In this document: piece after piece, positions 1 through 8,937 of the stretch
Layout: each line of letters begins with the position of its first letter
Numbering within the stretch: the stretch's first letter is position 1
Assembly: GCA_020200285.1 (NCBI GenBank)
Contig: JAIVIY010000083.1
Span: forward strand, 1-51,876
Length of the DNA stretch: 51,876 bases
Reading direction: 5' to 3'
DNA from: Novosphingobium sp.
GTDB lineage: Bacteria; Pseudomonadota; Alphaproteobacteria; Sphingomonadales; Sphingomonadaceae
Notes under the pieces: generated by a model
The model's database searches: none
What the model was told of the DNA's origin: nothing
Seen by the model: only the letters and a program-made list of their open reading frames with translations
Translations under genes and position numbers: made by a program

Positions 1-381
1 CACCCCGACGATCCACTGCGCGCCGATCTCGGGATAAAACACCTGGATCACGCCTTCCTCGGAAAGGTCGTCGAGCGCCTTGCGCAGCTGCTTGGTCTTG
101 GTCGGGTCCTTGAGCACCACCCGACGCAGGATCTCTGGGGCGAAATTGGGCAGCCCGGTGAAGCGGATGGCGTTGCGCTCGGACAAGGTGTCCCCGACGC
201 GCAGCGTGCCGTGATTGGGGATGCCGATGATGTCGCCGGCTTCGGCGGTGTCGGCGAGCTCCCGGTCCTGCGCGAAGAACAGGATCGGCGAGTGCACCGC
301 GATCGGCTTGCCCAGGCCCGAGGGGGTGAGCTTCATCCCGCGTTTGAACGTGCCCGAGACCATCCGCATGAACGCGATCCG
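1..381 (-). pseudogene. prfC: Peptide chain release factor 3, internal segment (inverted relative to the C-terminal tail at 376-468)
   Basis: Reverse strand reads RIAFMRMVSGTFKRGMKLTPSGLGKPIAVHSPILFFAQDRELADTAEAGDIIGIPNHGTLRVGDTLSERNAIRFTGLPNFAPEILRRVVLKDPTKTKQLRKALDDLSEEGVIQVFYPEIGAQWIVGV, which is RF3-like (GDIIGIPNHGTL, FTGLPNFAPE). Open at the window edge. Confidence 0.85.
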
Positions 382-468
382 GTGTTCCTCGCCCGCTCGG
401 CCTGGGACGTCGGCTACCAGCAGGAGCGCAACCCGGGGCTCGCGTTCTCGGCGACGAAGGAGCGTTGA
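376..468 (+). pseudogene. prfC: Peptide chain release factor 3, C-terminal tail fragment
   Basis: DPVFLARSAWDVGYQQERNPGLAFSATKER* resembles the RF3 C-terminus (LAQERxPxxxFxxTREH). Opposite strand to the adjoining RF3 segment. Confidence 0.75.
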
Positions 469-479
469 CCTTTGCGAGA

Positions 480-538
480 GTCCCCGCGAAGGCGGGGACC
501 TCAGGCCTAAGGCTCCCGCCTCCGCGGGAGCGCTGAGG
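480..538. repeat. Nested palindromic intergenic repeat (REP-like, double hairpin)
   Basis: GTCCCCGC(gaag)GCGGGGAC at 480-499 and GCTCCCGC(ctcc)GCGGGAGC at 512-531, enclosed by CCTCAG...CTGAGG. Confidence 0.7.
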
Positions 539-555
539 GGGACAATCGCGTCACC

Positions 556-1422
556 ATGACCATGCTCGGCCCGGTATCGCGGACCTTCATCTCGCAGCGG
601 CTGCGGCTGCATTACCTCGACTGGGGCAACCCCGACAAACCGCCGCTGCTGCTGGTCCATGGCGGGCGCGACCATGCGCGGAGCTGGGACTGGACCGCGC
701 AAGCGCTGCGCGACGACTGGCGCGTGATTGCGCTCGATCACCGCGGCCACGGCGACAGCGAATGGGTCTCCGACGGCAACTACCAGGCCAGCGACATGGT
801 CTACGACGTCGCCCAGCTGGTCCACCAGCTCGACCTCGCCCCGGTGACGATCGTCGCGCACTCACTCGGCGCCAACGTCAGCCTGCGCTACGCGGGAATC
901 TATCCCGAGACGGTCCGCAAGCTGGTGGCGATCGAGGGCCTCGGCCCGTCGCCCAAGATGATCGCCGAGATGTTCGCCCGGCCCTATCGCGAGCGGGTGC
1001 GCGAGTGGATCGAGAAGAAACGCGCCTCGGCGGCGCGCAGCCCGCGCAAGTACGCGACGATCGAGGACGCGCTGGCGCGGATGCAAGGAGAGAACACCTA
1101 CCTGACCGCCGAACAGGCGCGCCACCTGACGATCCACGGCGCCAACCGCAATGAGGACGGCACCTTCAGCTGGAAGTTCGATCCGCACCTCAACAACTGG
1201 CCGATCGAGACCGGCTACGAGGAGATGAAGTCGGTGTGGGAAGCGATCGCCTGCCCGACGCTGCTGCTCTACGGCGCGAACAGCTGGGCTTCGAACCCGG
1301 AGAAGGACGGCCGACTCGAATATTTCCGGACCGCCCGGGTGATCGAGTTCGACAACGCCGGCCACTGGCTCCACCATGACCAGTTCGAGCGCTTTATCGC
1401 CACTTTGCGGGAGTTCCTCTGA
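556..1422 (+). CDS. Alpha/beta hydrolase
   Basis: 288 aa ORF; LLLVHGGRDHARSWD, DHRGHGDS, VAHSLGANVSLRYA nucleophile elbow, GHWLHHDQ catalytic His. Confidence 0.9.
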   Translation: MTMLGPVSRTFISQRLRLHYLDWGNPDKPPLLLVHGGRDHARSWDWTAQALRDDWRVIALDHRGHGDSEWVSDGNYQASDMVYDVAQLVHQLDLAPVTIVAHSLGANVSLRYAGIYPETVRKLVAIEGLGPSPKMIAEMFARPYRERVREWIEKKRASAARSPRKYATIEDALARMQGENTYLTAEQARHLTIHGANRNEDGTFSWKFDPHLNNWPIETGYEEMKSVWEAIACPTLLLYGANSWASNPEKDGRLEYFRTARVIEFDNAGHWLHHDQFERFIATLREFL

Positions 1423-1997
1423 TGGCCGACTTCACCGATCACCTGACCGACGACCACATCGCGATGATCGCCTGCCAGGCGGTGTTCTTCGTCGCCACCG
1501 CGGCCGCACGCGCGCGGATCAACCTTAGCCCCAAGGGCCTCGACACCTTCCGCGTGCTCGACCGCAACCGGGTCGCCTGGCTCGACCTTGGCGGCTCGGG
1601 CAACGAGACCCACGCGCATCTCGCAGCGGATGATGATGGCAGAGGGGGCCGGATAACGGTGATGATGTGCAACTTCGAGCAGCCCGCGCTGATCCTGCGG
1701 ATCTACGGCAAGGGCCGCGCGGTGCTGCCCCAGGACGCCGAGTGGGGCGAACTCGCCCCGCATTTCGAGCTGCTCCCCGGCACGCGGCAGATCTTCGACA
1801 TCGCAGTCGACAGCGTCCAGACCTCGTGCGGCTGGGGCGTGCCGCTGATGACGGTCGAGAAACCCCGGGCGACGCTGACCAAGTACCACGCGCAGCAGGA
1901 CCCGACGCTCTGGGTCGAGAAGTTCCAGGGCCGGACGAAGTCGATCGACGGGCTACCGACGCGCCCGACCGACCGCTACATCGCCGGGAACGCCTGA
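1422..1997 (+). CDS. Pyridoxamine 5'-phosphate oxidase family (FMN-binding split barrel) protein
   Basis: 191 aa; N-terminal FFVATAAARARINLSPKGLDTFRVLDRNRVAWLDLGGSGNET pattern of PNPOx-like proteins; overlaps the upstream hydrolase stop. Confidence 0.75.
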   Translation: MADFTDHLTDDHIAMIACQAVFFVATAAARARINLSPKGLDTFRVLDRNRVAWLDLGGSGNETHAHLAADDDGRGGRITVMMCNFEQPALILRIYGKGRAVLPQDAEWGELAPHFELLPGTRQIFDIAVDSVQTSCGWGVPLMTVEKPRATLTKYHAQQDPTLWVEKFQGRTKSIDGLPTRPTDRYIAGNA

Positions 1998-2021
1998 GGC
2001 CGCCAGCCGGTTGGAGACCGG

Positions 2022-2714
2022 ATGCGGATCACCGTCGCCAGCTACAACATCCACAAGGCGGTCGGGCTCGACCGCCGGCGCGATCCCGACCGCATCCTCG
2101 CAATCCTGCGCGAGATCGACGCCGACGTGATCGCATTGCAGGAGTGCGACCGCCGCTTCGGCGAACGCCCGAGCGTGCTCCCCAAGGCCGCGCTCGACGA
2201 AAGTCCGTGGCGCGCCGCCCCGCTGGCGATGCAGCCCCAGTCGCTCGGCTGGCATGGCAACGCGATCCTCGTCCGGCGCGAGATCGGGATCACCGATTGC
2301 GCCGCGGTGCCGCTGCCGACGCTCGAGCCGCGCGGCGCGGTCTGCGCCGACCTCGAAATCGAGGGCAAGTCGCTCCGCGTGGTCGGCATGCACCTCGACA
2401 TCTCGGGGCTGCGCCGTCACCACCAGGTCCGCAGCGTATTGAGCCACCTGCACTTGCGCGAGCACCGCAGCCCGGCGGTGGTGATGGGCGACATGAACGA
2501 CTGGTCGCGCCACGGCCGGGCCCTACGCGAGTTCGGGCACGGCTGGCAGATGGTCGGGGTCGGCCACAGCTTTCCCGCGCGCCGGCCGGTCGCCCCGCTC
2601 GACCGCATCGTCGTTTCCGACGACTGGCACGTCGCGGCGTGCGGCGTCCACCGCTCGGCGCTGGCCGCGCACGCCAGCGATCACCTCCCGGTGTGGGCCA
2701 CGCTGACGCTTTAG
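2022..2714 (+). CDS. Endonuclease/exonuclease/phosphatase family protein
   Basis: 230 aa; SYNIHKAVGLDRRRDPDRIL, DVIALQECD, GDMNDW, LDRIVVS, ASDHLPVWATL motifs. Confidence 0.9.
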   Translation: MRITVASYNIHKAVGLDRRRDPDRILAILREIDADVIALQECDRRFGERPSVLPKAALDESPWRAAPLAMQPQSLGWHGNAILVRREIGITDCAAVPLPTLEPRGAVCADLEIEGKSLRVVGMHLDISGLRRHHQVRSVLSHLHLREHRSPAVVMGDMNDWSRHGRALREFGHGWQMVGVGHSFPARRPVAPLDRIVVSDDWHVAACGVHRSALAAHASDHLPVWATLTL

Positions 2715-2735
2715 GCATCGCTGCCCAATAAACGG

Positions 2736-2759
2736 GCACTCGCATTGTGCGGCGCACAA
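2736..2759 (+). promoter_or_regulatory. Candidate NtrC-type upstream activating site(s)
   Basis: GCAC-tcgcatt-GTGC (GCAC-N7-GTGC) at 2736-2750, overlapping perfect palindrome TTGTGC-ggc-GCACAA at 2745-2759; about 50 bp upstream of a sigma-54 promoter. Confidence 0.6.
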
Positions 2760-2798
2760 CAATGCGCCGCGCCTCCGCCGTTTCGCCCGATTCACGCT

Positions 2799-2814
2799 TG
2801 GCACGGCTCTTGCT
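2799..2814 (+). promoter_or_regulatory. Sigma-54 (-24/-12) promoter of glnK-amtB
   Basis: TGGCACG-gctc-TTGCT, exact match to the TGGCACG-N4-TTGCW consensus, 44 bp before the glnK ATG. Confidence 0.88.
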
Positions 2815-2857
2815 GCATCTGCGAAGCCGGGATGGGCCGGCCGAACTGAGGTCCGGC

Positions 2858-3196
2858 ATGAAATTCATCGTCGCCGTCATCAAGCCATTCAAGCTCGACG
2901 AAGTGCGCGAGGCGCTCTCGGCGCTCGGTGTCGCCGGGATGACGGTCACCGAGGTCAAGGGCTTCGGCCGTCAGAAGGGCCAGACCGAAATCTACCGCGG
3001 CGCCGAGTACTCCACCAACATGCTGCCCAAGGTGAAGATCGAGATTGCGGCGAGCGACGCGCTCGCGCCGCGGATCGTCGAGACGATCCAGCAAACCGCG
3101 AGCACCGAGGCGATCGGCGACGGCAAGGTCTTCGTCCTCGACCTCGCCGCCGCCACCCGCATCCGCACCGGCGAGACCGGCGACACCGCGCTGTGA
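2858..3196 (+). CDS. glnK: P-II family nitrogen regulatory protein
   Basis: MKFIVAVIKPFKLDEVREALSALGVAGMTVTEVKGFGRQKGQTEIYRGAEYSTNMLPKVKIEI...GDGKVFVLDLAAATRIRTGETGDTAL; P-II signature; directly before amtB. Confidence 0.95.
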   Translation: MKFIVAVIKPFKLDEVREALSALGVAGMTVTEVKGFGRQKGQTEIYRGAEYSTNMLPKVKIEIAASDALAPRIVETIQQTASTEAIGDGKVFVLDLAAATRIRTGETGDTAL

Positions 3197-3225
3197 GCGC
3201 GCGAGACCATACGAGGGGGAATCCG

Positions 3226-4674
3226 ATGATCCGCAAGATGTTCGCCGTCGGGGGCGCCGTGGGGACGAGCCTGTTCGTCTCCGCCGCGGCCCTCGCGCAG
3301 GAAGCCGCTGGCCCGATCAAGGCGCCCACGGCCGAGCAGATGGCCGGGATGGTCGACAAGGGCGACACCGCCTGGATGCTGGTCTGCTCGGCGCTGGTGC
3401 TGATGATGAGCGTGCCCGCGCTGGCGCTGTTCTACGGCGGGCTGGTGCGGACCAAGAACATGCTCAGCGTGCTGATGCAGGTGTTCATGATCGTCTCGGT
3501 CGCCGCGCTGGTCTGGGTCTGCTGGGGCTACAGCCTGGCCTTCACCGGCGGCGGACCGTTCGTCGGCGGGCTCTCCAAGGCGTTCCTCGCCGGGGTCGAC
3601 GGGACGACCTTCGCCGCGACCTTCTCCAACAACGTCTATCTGCCCGAGTACGTTTTCGTCGTGTTTCAGATGACGTTCGCCTGCATCACTCCGGCGCTGA
3701 TCGTCGGGGCGTTCGCCGAGCGGATCAAGTTCACGCCCTTGATCCTGTTCGTGGTCGCCTGGCTCACGATCGTCTATTTCCCGATCGCGCACATGGTCTG
3801 GTATTGGGCCGGCCCCGATTTCTTGGTCGACACGGTCGTCAAGGATGCTGCGGGAGCACTCGTCAGCCAGGATGCCGGCTTCCTGTGGGGGATGGGCGCG
3901 CTCGATTTCGCCGGCGGCACCGTGGTCCACATCAACGCCGGGGTCGCCGGGCTGGTCGGCTGCCTGTTCGTGGGCAAGCGCGTCGGCTTCGGCAAGGAGG
4001 CGACCCCGCCGCATTCGATGACGATGACGATGATCGGCGCCTCGCTGCTGTGGGTCGGCTGGTTCGGTTTCAACGCCGGGTCCAACCTCGAGGCCAACGG
4101 GGTCACCGGCGTCGCCTTCATCAATACGTTCGTCGCAACTGCCGCGGCGGCGGTCAGCTGGGCGATCGTCGAGCAGATCCACCACAAGCGCCCGTCGCTG
4201 CTCGGCGCCGCGACCGGGGCGGTCGCCGGGCTGGTGGCGATCACCCCGGCCTCGGGCTTCGCCGCGCCGATGACCGCGATCGTCCTCGGGCTGGTGGTCT
4301 CGCCGATCTGCTACCTGTTCGTCAGCACCATCAAGAACCGCCTCCGCTACGACGACACCCTCGACGTCTTCGGCGTCCACGGGATCGGCGGGATCGTCGG
4401 GGCGATCGGCACCGGGATCGTCGCCGACCCGGCGCTCGGCGGGCAGGGGTTCTTCGACTACACCGTGTTCCCCGCCGCGGTCGGCGAATACGACATGGCT
4501 GCGCAAGTCGTGACCCAGATCAAGGCGGTGCTGCTGACCGTCGCCTGGTCGGGGATCGGCTCGGCGGTGCTGTTCGCTGCGCTCAAGTATACGATCGGCC
4601 TGCGCCCCAGCGAGGAGGCCGAGCGGGAGGGCCTCGACCTCGCCGAGCACGGGGAGCGCGCCTACAACTACTGA
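3226..4674 (+). CDS. amtB: Ammonium transporter with N-terminal signal peptide
   Basis: GDTAWMLVCSALVLMMSVPALALFYGGLVRTKNMLSVLMQ, DFAGGTVVHINAGVAGLVGCL, ...DVFGVHGIGGIVGAIGTGI; Amt/Rh family. Confidence 0.96.
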   Translation: MIRKMFAVGGAVGTSLFVSAAALAQEAAGPIKAPTAEQMAGMVDKGDTAWMLVCSALVLMMSVPALALFYGGLVRTKNMLSVLMQVFMIVSVAALVWVCWGYSLAFTGGGPFVGGLSKAFLAGVDGTTFAATFSNNVYLPEYVFVVFQMTFACITPALIVGAFAERIKFTPLILFVVAWLTIVYFPIAHMVWYWAGPDFLVDTVVKDAAGALVSQDAGFLWGMGALDFAGGTVVHINAGVAGLVGCLFVGKRVGFGKEATPPHSMTMTMIGASLLWVGWFGFNAGSNLEANGVTGVAFINTFVATAAAAVSWAIVEQIHHKRPSLLGAATGAVAGLVAITPASGFAAPMTAIVLGLVVSPICYLFVSTIKNRLRYDDTLDVFGVHGIGGIVGAIGTGIVADPALGGQGFFDYTVFPAAVGEYDMAAQVVTQIKAVLLTVAWSGIGSAVLFAALKYTIGLRPSEEAEREGLDLAEHGERAYNY

Positions 4675-4764
4675 TTTCAAGAGCTTGGCGGGCCGAGGGG
4701 CAGTCTCCCTCTCCTCCGGACCCCCGGTCTCGCCATCTGGTGTTCCTCCTGCGAACAGACTGAC

Positions 4765-4796
4765 GGGCCGGAGCCAGCCGCTCCGGCCCGCTTTTT
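4765..4796 (+). terminator. Rho-independent terminator downstream of amtB
   Basis: GGGCCGGAGC-cagc-CGCTCCGGCCC followed by TTTTT. Confidence 0.8.
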
Positions 4797-4944
4797 GCGC
4801 TGCCCCGCGATGGTTGCAGGTGTGACTTTCCCGCTACGCTGCCCCGCAATTCGGCGCTCGGCAGCTCGCCGACTCTTGAGGGAACGCGGCGAAGGCGCGA
4901 GAGGCGCGCGCAGGTTCGCAGAAACCTGCTCCAGGGAGTTATCC

Positions 4945-7347
4945 ATGCGCCACCGTTTCAGCCCCGATTCCGTCCGCCGCCTGCGCTGGCTCGCCGGCAT
5001 TTCCGCGATCGCGATCGCGATGCCCGCCGCCGCGCAGGACGTTCCGGCCGAAGAGACCACCGGCAACGAGATCGTCGTCACCGCGACCAAGCGGGACCAG
5101 ACGATCCAGGACGTGCCGTTCTCGATCAACGCCCAGACCGCCGACGACATCGAGAAGTCGGGCTCGAACTCGCTCGAGGACGTCGCGCGCAACGTCGCCG
5201 GGCTCAACGTCCAGAACCTCGGGCCGGGACAGAGCCAGGTTTCGGTGCGCGGCGTTTCCGCGGGTCAGGTCGTCCGCGACCAGCCGGGCGTCAAGGAGCA
5301 GGTCGGGGTCTATCTCGACGAATCGGTGATCTCGCTGTCGCTGTTCACCCCCGACCTCGATCTGTTCGACTTGAACCGGGTCGAGACGTTGCGCGGGCCG
5401 CAGGGCACGCTGTTCGGGTCGGGCTCGGTCGGCGGGACGATCCGCTACATCACCAACCAGCCGCGCCTGGGGGTGACCGAAGGCGCGGTCGAGGGCAACG
5501 TGAACCTGGTCGACGGCGACGATTTCGGCGGCCACCTCAAGGGCGCGGTCAACCTGCCGCTCGGCGAGAACGCGGCGCTGCGCGCGGTCGGCTACTTCAC
5601 CCGCTACGGCGGATTCGTCGACGCGCTCGGGCCGGCGGGCGGCGAGGACGTCAACGACGGCGAGCGCTACGGCGGCCGCGTGGCGCTGACCTTCGAGCCT
5701 TCGGCGGGCTTCCGCATCACCCCGCGGGTGGTCTACCAGAAGGTCGAGGCCGACGGCTTCAACCGCCAGGAGATCTACAACCTCTACGCCAACCGCTTCA
5801 CCACCACGCGGCCGCAGGTGATTTTCGACGAGCGCGAGCAGTACCTGCTACTGCGCGAGGCGTTCGAGGACGAGACCATCCTCGCCGACCTCACCGCCTC
5901 GATCGGCCTGGGCGAGGCCATCGAGCTGACTTCGGTGACCAGCTACATCGACCGCAACATCCTGGTCAGCCGCGACGCCAGCGCGCTGACCGGCTCGGTT
6001 TCGGTCGACCTCGGCTTCCCGGCCGCGGGCGTGCTGCTGCCGTCGAACTTGCGCGACACCACCGACCTCCAGACCTGGACGCAGGAGCTGCGCCTCGCCT
6101 CGACCGGCGAAGGGCCGTTCCAGTGGGTGGTCGGCGGGTTCTATTCGGACATCGACCGGTTCTACCGCCAGCGGCTGCCGACCCCGGGCTACCAGGCGTT
6201 CACCGACGCGCGGTTCGGCGCAGGGACCTCGGCGGCGGTGGCCAACGGCTTCCCCAACCTCGATTCGCCCTACAACGCCGACCTGCCCTACGACATCCGC
6301 CAGTACGCGGTGTTCGGCGAGGGCAGCTACGAGTTCGGCCGCTTCACCGCCACCGCGGGCGCGCGCTATTACGACTTCAAGGAGGAGCGTGAGTTCAACT
6401 CCGGCGGGCTGTTCTCGAACGGCGACAACCGTTCGGACAGGACCAGCTCGAACGGCGTCTCGCCGCGCTTCATCCTCAGCTACGAGGTCAGCGACGACGT
6501 CACGGTCAACGCCCAGGCGGCCAAGGGCTTCCGTTTGGGCGGGGTCAACGATCCGCTCAACCTCCCGCTGTGTGACAATGGCGTTCCCAACGGGCCCGAC
6601 GCGATGTTGTTCGGCGGGTTCCAGGACTACGACGACGAGACGCTGTGGAATTACGAGCTGGGGATGAAGGCGCAAGGTCGCGGCTTCACCTTCAACGCCG
6701 CCGGGTTCTACAACGACATCAAGGATCTGCAGGTGACGCTCGACGCGGGCAGCTGCTCGAGCCGGATCGTGTTCAACACCGACAAGGCGCACTCGATGGG
6801 CTTCGAGGCCGAAGTCGGCTTCCAGCCCGCCGACGGCCTCGACCTGTCGATCGCCGGCAGCATCATCGAGGCCGAGTTCGACAGCACCTTGCCGGGTGCG
6901 TTCGCGGCGGCGACCGGCATCCGCAACGGCAACCGCCTGCCCTCGGTGCCCAAGTTCCAGATCGCCGCGACCGGCAGCTACGAATGGCCGGTCTCCGACG
7001 GGATGGATGCGTTCGTCAACGCCTCGGCCCAGCATGTCGGCACCCGCTTCACCCAGCCCGCCGACCAGGAGAACAACCCGCGGACCTTCGTTCACGGGCT
7101 GCCGTTCGGCGGCGCGCCGGCGACGGCGGCGACCACGGTCGACCTCAAGCTGCCCGACTACCAGCTGGTCAACCTCAGCGCCGGGGTGCGGATGGACAAC
7201 GGCCTGTCGCTGACCGCTTACATCAACAACCTGTTCGACGAGAACCCGATCCTCTCGTTCGACCGCGAACGCGGCGGGCGGGCCCGGCTCGGCTTCAACA
7301 TCGGCCAGCCGCGCACCTTCGGGCTGACCGCGCGCAAGGAGTTCTGA
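4945..7347 (+). CDS. TonB-dependent receptor
   Basis: Signal peptide MRHRFSPDSVRRLRWLAGISAIAIAMPAAAQD, TonB-box-like NEIVVTATKRDQ, plug domain ETLRGPQGTLFGSGSVGGTIRYITNQP, C-terminal beta-barrel ending in F. Confidence 0.95.
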   Translation: MRHRFSPDSVRRLRWLAGISAIAIAMPAAAQDVPAEETTGNEIVVTATKRDQTIQDVPFSINAQTADDIEKSGSNSLEDVARNVAGLNVQNLGPGQSQVSVRGVSAGQVVRDQPGVKEQVGVYLDESVISLSLFTPDLDLFDLNRVETLRGPQGTLFGSGSVGGTIRYITNQPRLGVTEGAVEGNVNLVDGDDFGGHLKGAVNLPLGENAALRAVGYFTRYGGFVDALGPAGGEDVNDGERYGGRVALTFEPSAGFRITPRVVYQKVEADGFNRQEIYNLYANRFTTTRPQVIFDEREQYLLLREAFEDETILADLTASIGLGEAIELTSVTSYIDRNILVSRDASALTGSVSVDLGFPAAGVLLPSNLRDTTDLQTWTQELRLASTGEGPFQWVVGGFYSDIDRFYRQRLPTPGYQAFTDARFGAGTSAAVANGFPNLDSPYNADLPYDIRQYAVFGEGSYEFGRFTATAGARYYDFKEEREFNSGGLFSNGDNRSDRTSSNGVSPRFILSYEVSDDVTVNAQAAKGFRLGGVNDPLNLPLCDNGVPNGPDAMLFGGFQDYDDETLWNYELGMKAQGRGFTFNAAGFYNDIKDLQVTLDAGSCSSRIVFNTDKAHSMGFEAEVGFQPADGLDLSIAGSIIEAEFDSTLPGAFAAATGIRNGNRLPSVPKFQIAATGSYEWPVSDGMDAFVNASAQHVGTRFTQPADQENNPRTFVHGLPFGGAPATAATTVDLKLPDYQLVNLSAGVRMDNGLSLTAYINNLFDENPILSFDRERGGRARLGFNIGQPRTFGLTARKEF

Positions 7348-7359
7348 CTTTAGGCAAAC

Positions 7360-7386
7360 GGGGCGGCGTCCGCGTGGCGCCGCCCC
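7360..7386. terminator. Hairpin between convergent genes (possible terminator)
   Basis: GGGGCGGCG-tccgcgtgg-CGCCGCCCC; no clear T-tract. Confidence 0.4.
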
Positions 7387-7393
7387 TGCCGTC

Positions 7394-8356
7394 CTACCCC
7401 GCTAGCATCCGCCGCTCGCGGATCTGGGTCAACGCCACGCTCGCCGGCAGCGGCTGGATCGCCGCGCGGTTGTTGAGCAGCAGGAACGCCATCAGGATCG
7501 GCATCATCAGCGCCTGGATGCTGATCACCAGCGCGAAGCCGAGCACGATCGTCGCCCAGTTGGGGAGGGCGAGATCGGTGAACAGCTTCAGGTAGAGCGC
7601 GCCCAGCGCCAGACCGACCGATAGCGTCAGCAGCGCCAGGCTGGCGATCAGGATGCGGACGAACACCGCTTCCGACAGCACCGAGATCGCCCCGAGGCCG
7701 TGCGCGACGAGCCCGACGAAGTTCATCCGCGACCGTCCGGCATAACGCTTGCCGCGCCGGGTCGGGACGTACTCGACCGCGATCCGCGATTGCAGCAGCG
7801 CGGCCGGGAAGTTGTTCCAGACGTGCGGGTTGCCGATCACCCGGTGGACCTGGCCCGCCTGGAGCACGATGAAGTTGCCGAAGTTGATGCGCTGCCCGGT
7901 GAGCAGCCGGAACAGCCGGGTGTAGAGCCAGTAGAACGCCTTGAACGCGAGCCCTTCGGACCGCTCGCCGCGCTGCGCCACGACCGCGCGGCCGGGCGCC
8001 GCCGCGGCGCGCTCGGCGAGCGTGCGGAGATCTTCGGCGCGGTCCTCGCCGTCGGCATCCATCACCGCGACGAGATCGAGTCCGGGACGCTCGGCGACCG
8101 CCATCAGCCCGACCGCGATCGCCCGCTGGTGGCCGAGGTTGGCGGCGAGCGCGAGGCATTCGATGCGCGTGACCCCGGGCGCGGGCTCGAGCCGCTCGGG
8201 CGGCGGCTCGCTCGAGCCATCGTCGACCGCGACGATGTCGACCTCGATGCCGCTGGCGGCCGTCGCCGCGGCGATGTCGCCGATAACGCGGGCGGCCGAT
8301 TCCCAGTCGTCGTAGACCGGCATGACCACGGTCAGGCGGCGGGGGGCGTCGCTCAT
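7394..8356 (-). CDS. Family 2 glycosyltransferase, polyprenyl-phosphate-hexose synthase (GtrB/DPM1) type
   Basis: LTVVMPVYDDWESAARVIGDIA...DGSSEPP...LGHQRAIAVGLMAV...VMDADGEDRAEDL plus two C-terminal TM segments. Confidence 0.85.
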   Translation of the reverse strand: MSDAPRRLTVVMPVYDDWESAARVIGDIAAATAASGIEVDIVAVDDGSSEPPPERLEPAPGVTRIECLALAANLGHQRAIAVGLMAVAERPGLDLVAVMDADGEDRAEDLRTLAERAAAAPGRAVVAQRGERSEGLAFKAFYWLYTRLFRLLTGQRINFGNFIVLQAGQVHRVIGNPHVWNNFPAALLQSRIAVEYVPTRRGKRYAGRSRMNFVGLVAHGLGAISVLSEAVFVRILIASLALLTLSVGLALGALYLKLFTDLALPNWATIVLGFALVISIQALMMPILMAFLLLNNRAAIQPLPASVALTQIRERRMLAG

Positions 8357-8408
8357 CGGGCGCCGGTATTATGCCGCCTGTCGGGCGAAACCAAGCATCG
8401 CCGCACCG

Positions 8409-8840
8409 CTATCCCCCGCGCGAGCGCACCGCACCGCGCGCGAACGCCCAGAAGTGGTTGAGCGCGAAGCTCAGCGGCGGATAGGCGAGCGCGACCAGCA
8501 GCGCCGCGCCGGGCGGGCTCGCGCCCAGTCCCAGCGCGGCGTGGTGGAGCGCGACGCAGAGCAGCGTCAGGCCGACAGTCACCGCGACGAACCGGCCGCC
8601 GAGCCGCAAGTGGCGTTCGTCGGCGCGGTAAGTGAAGAAGTAATGCCCGAGGTAGGAGGCGAGGGTGCCGCAGAGGAGCGCGATCAGGTTCGCCGCACGG
8701 GCGGCGATGTTCCACTCGAGCAGGACGAGCGAGGCGGCGAGATAAGTCAGCGTCGCTGCGATCCCGACCAGCCCGAAGCGAAAGATCGCGCCGAGCTCGC
8801 CCGGCCGCAGGCGCCAGCGCCGCGTGCGCGGATCGTCCAT
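8409..8840 (-). CDS. GtrA family membrane protein
   Basis: FRFGLVGIAATLTYLAASLVLLE...NLIALLCGTLASYLGHYFFTY; four-TM GtrA pattern; upstream of the GtrB-like GT in the same direction. Confidence 0.85.
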   Translation of the reverse strand: MDDPRTRRWRLRPGELGAIFRFGLVGIAATLTYLAASLVLLEWNIAARAANLIALLCGTLASYLGHYFFTYRADERHLRLGGRFVAVTVGLTLLCVALHHAALGLGASPPGAALLVALAYPPLSFALNHFWAFARGAVRSRGG

Positions 8841-8937
8841 GGCTGTTCCAACCCCCCGCCGCCGCTGCTAGCCGCCTGGTCCGGGCGGTCAATAGCGCCG
8901 CTGGACAAAGCCGAGAGGCTCGCGCAAATCCGGGAGA

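Noticed and set aside
480-538. CRISPR repeat or tandem array
   Set aside because: Only one pair of palindromes, with no regularly spaced repeats or cas genes anywhere in the window.
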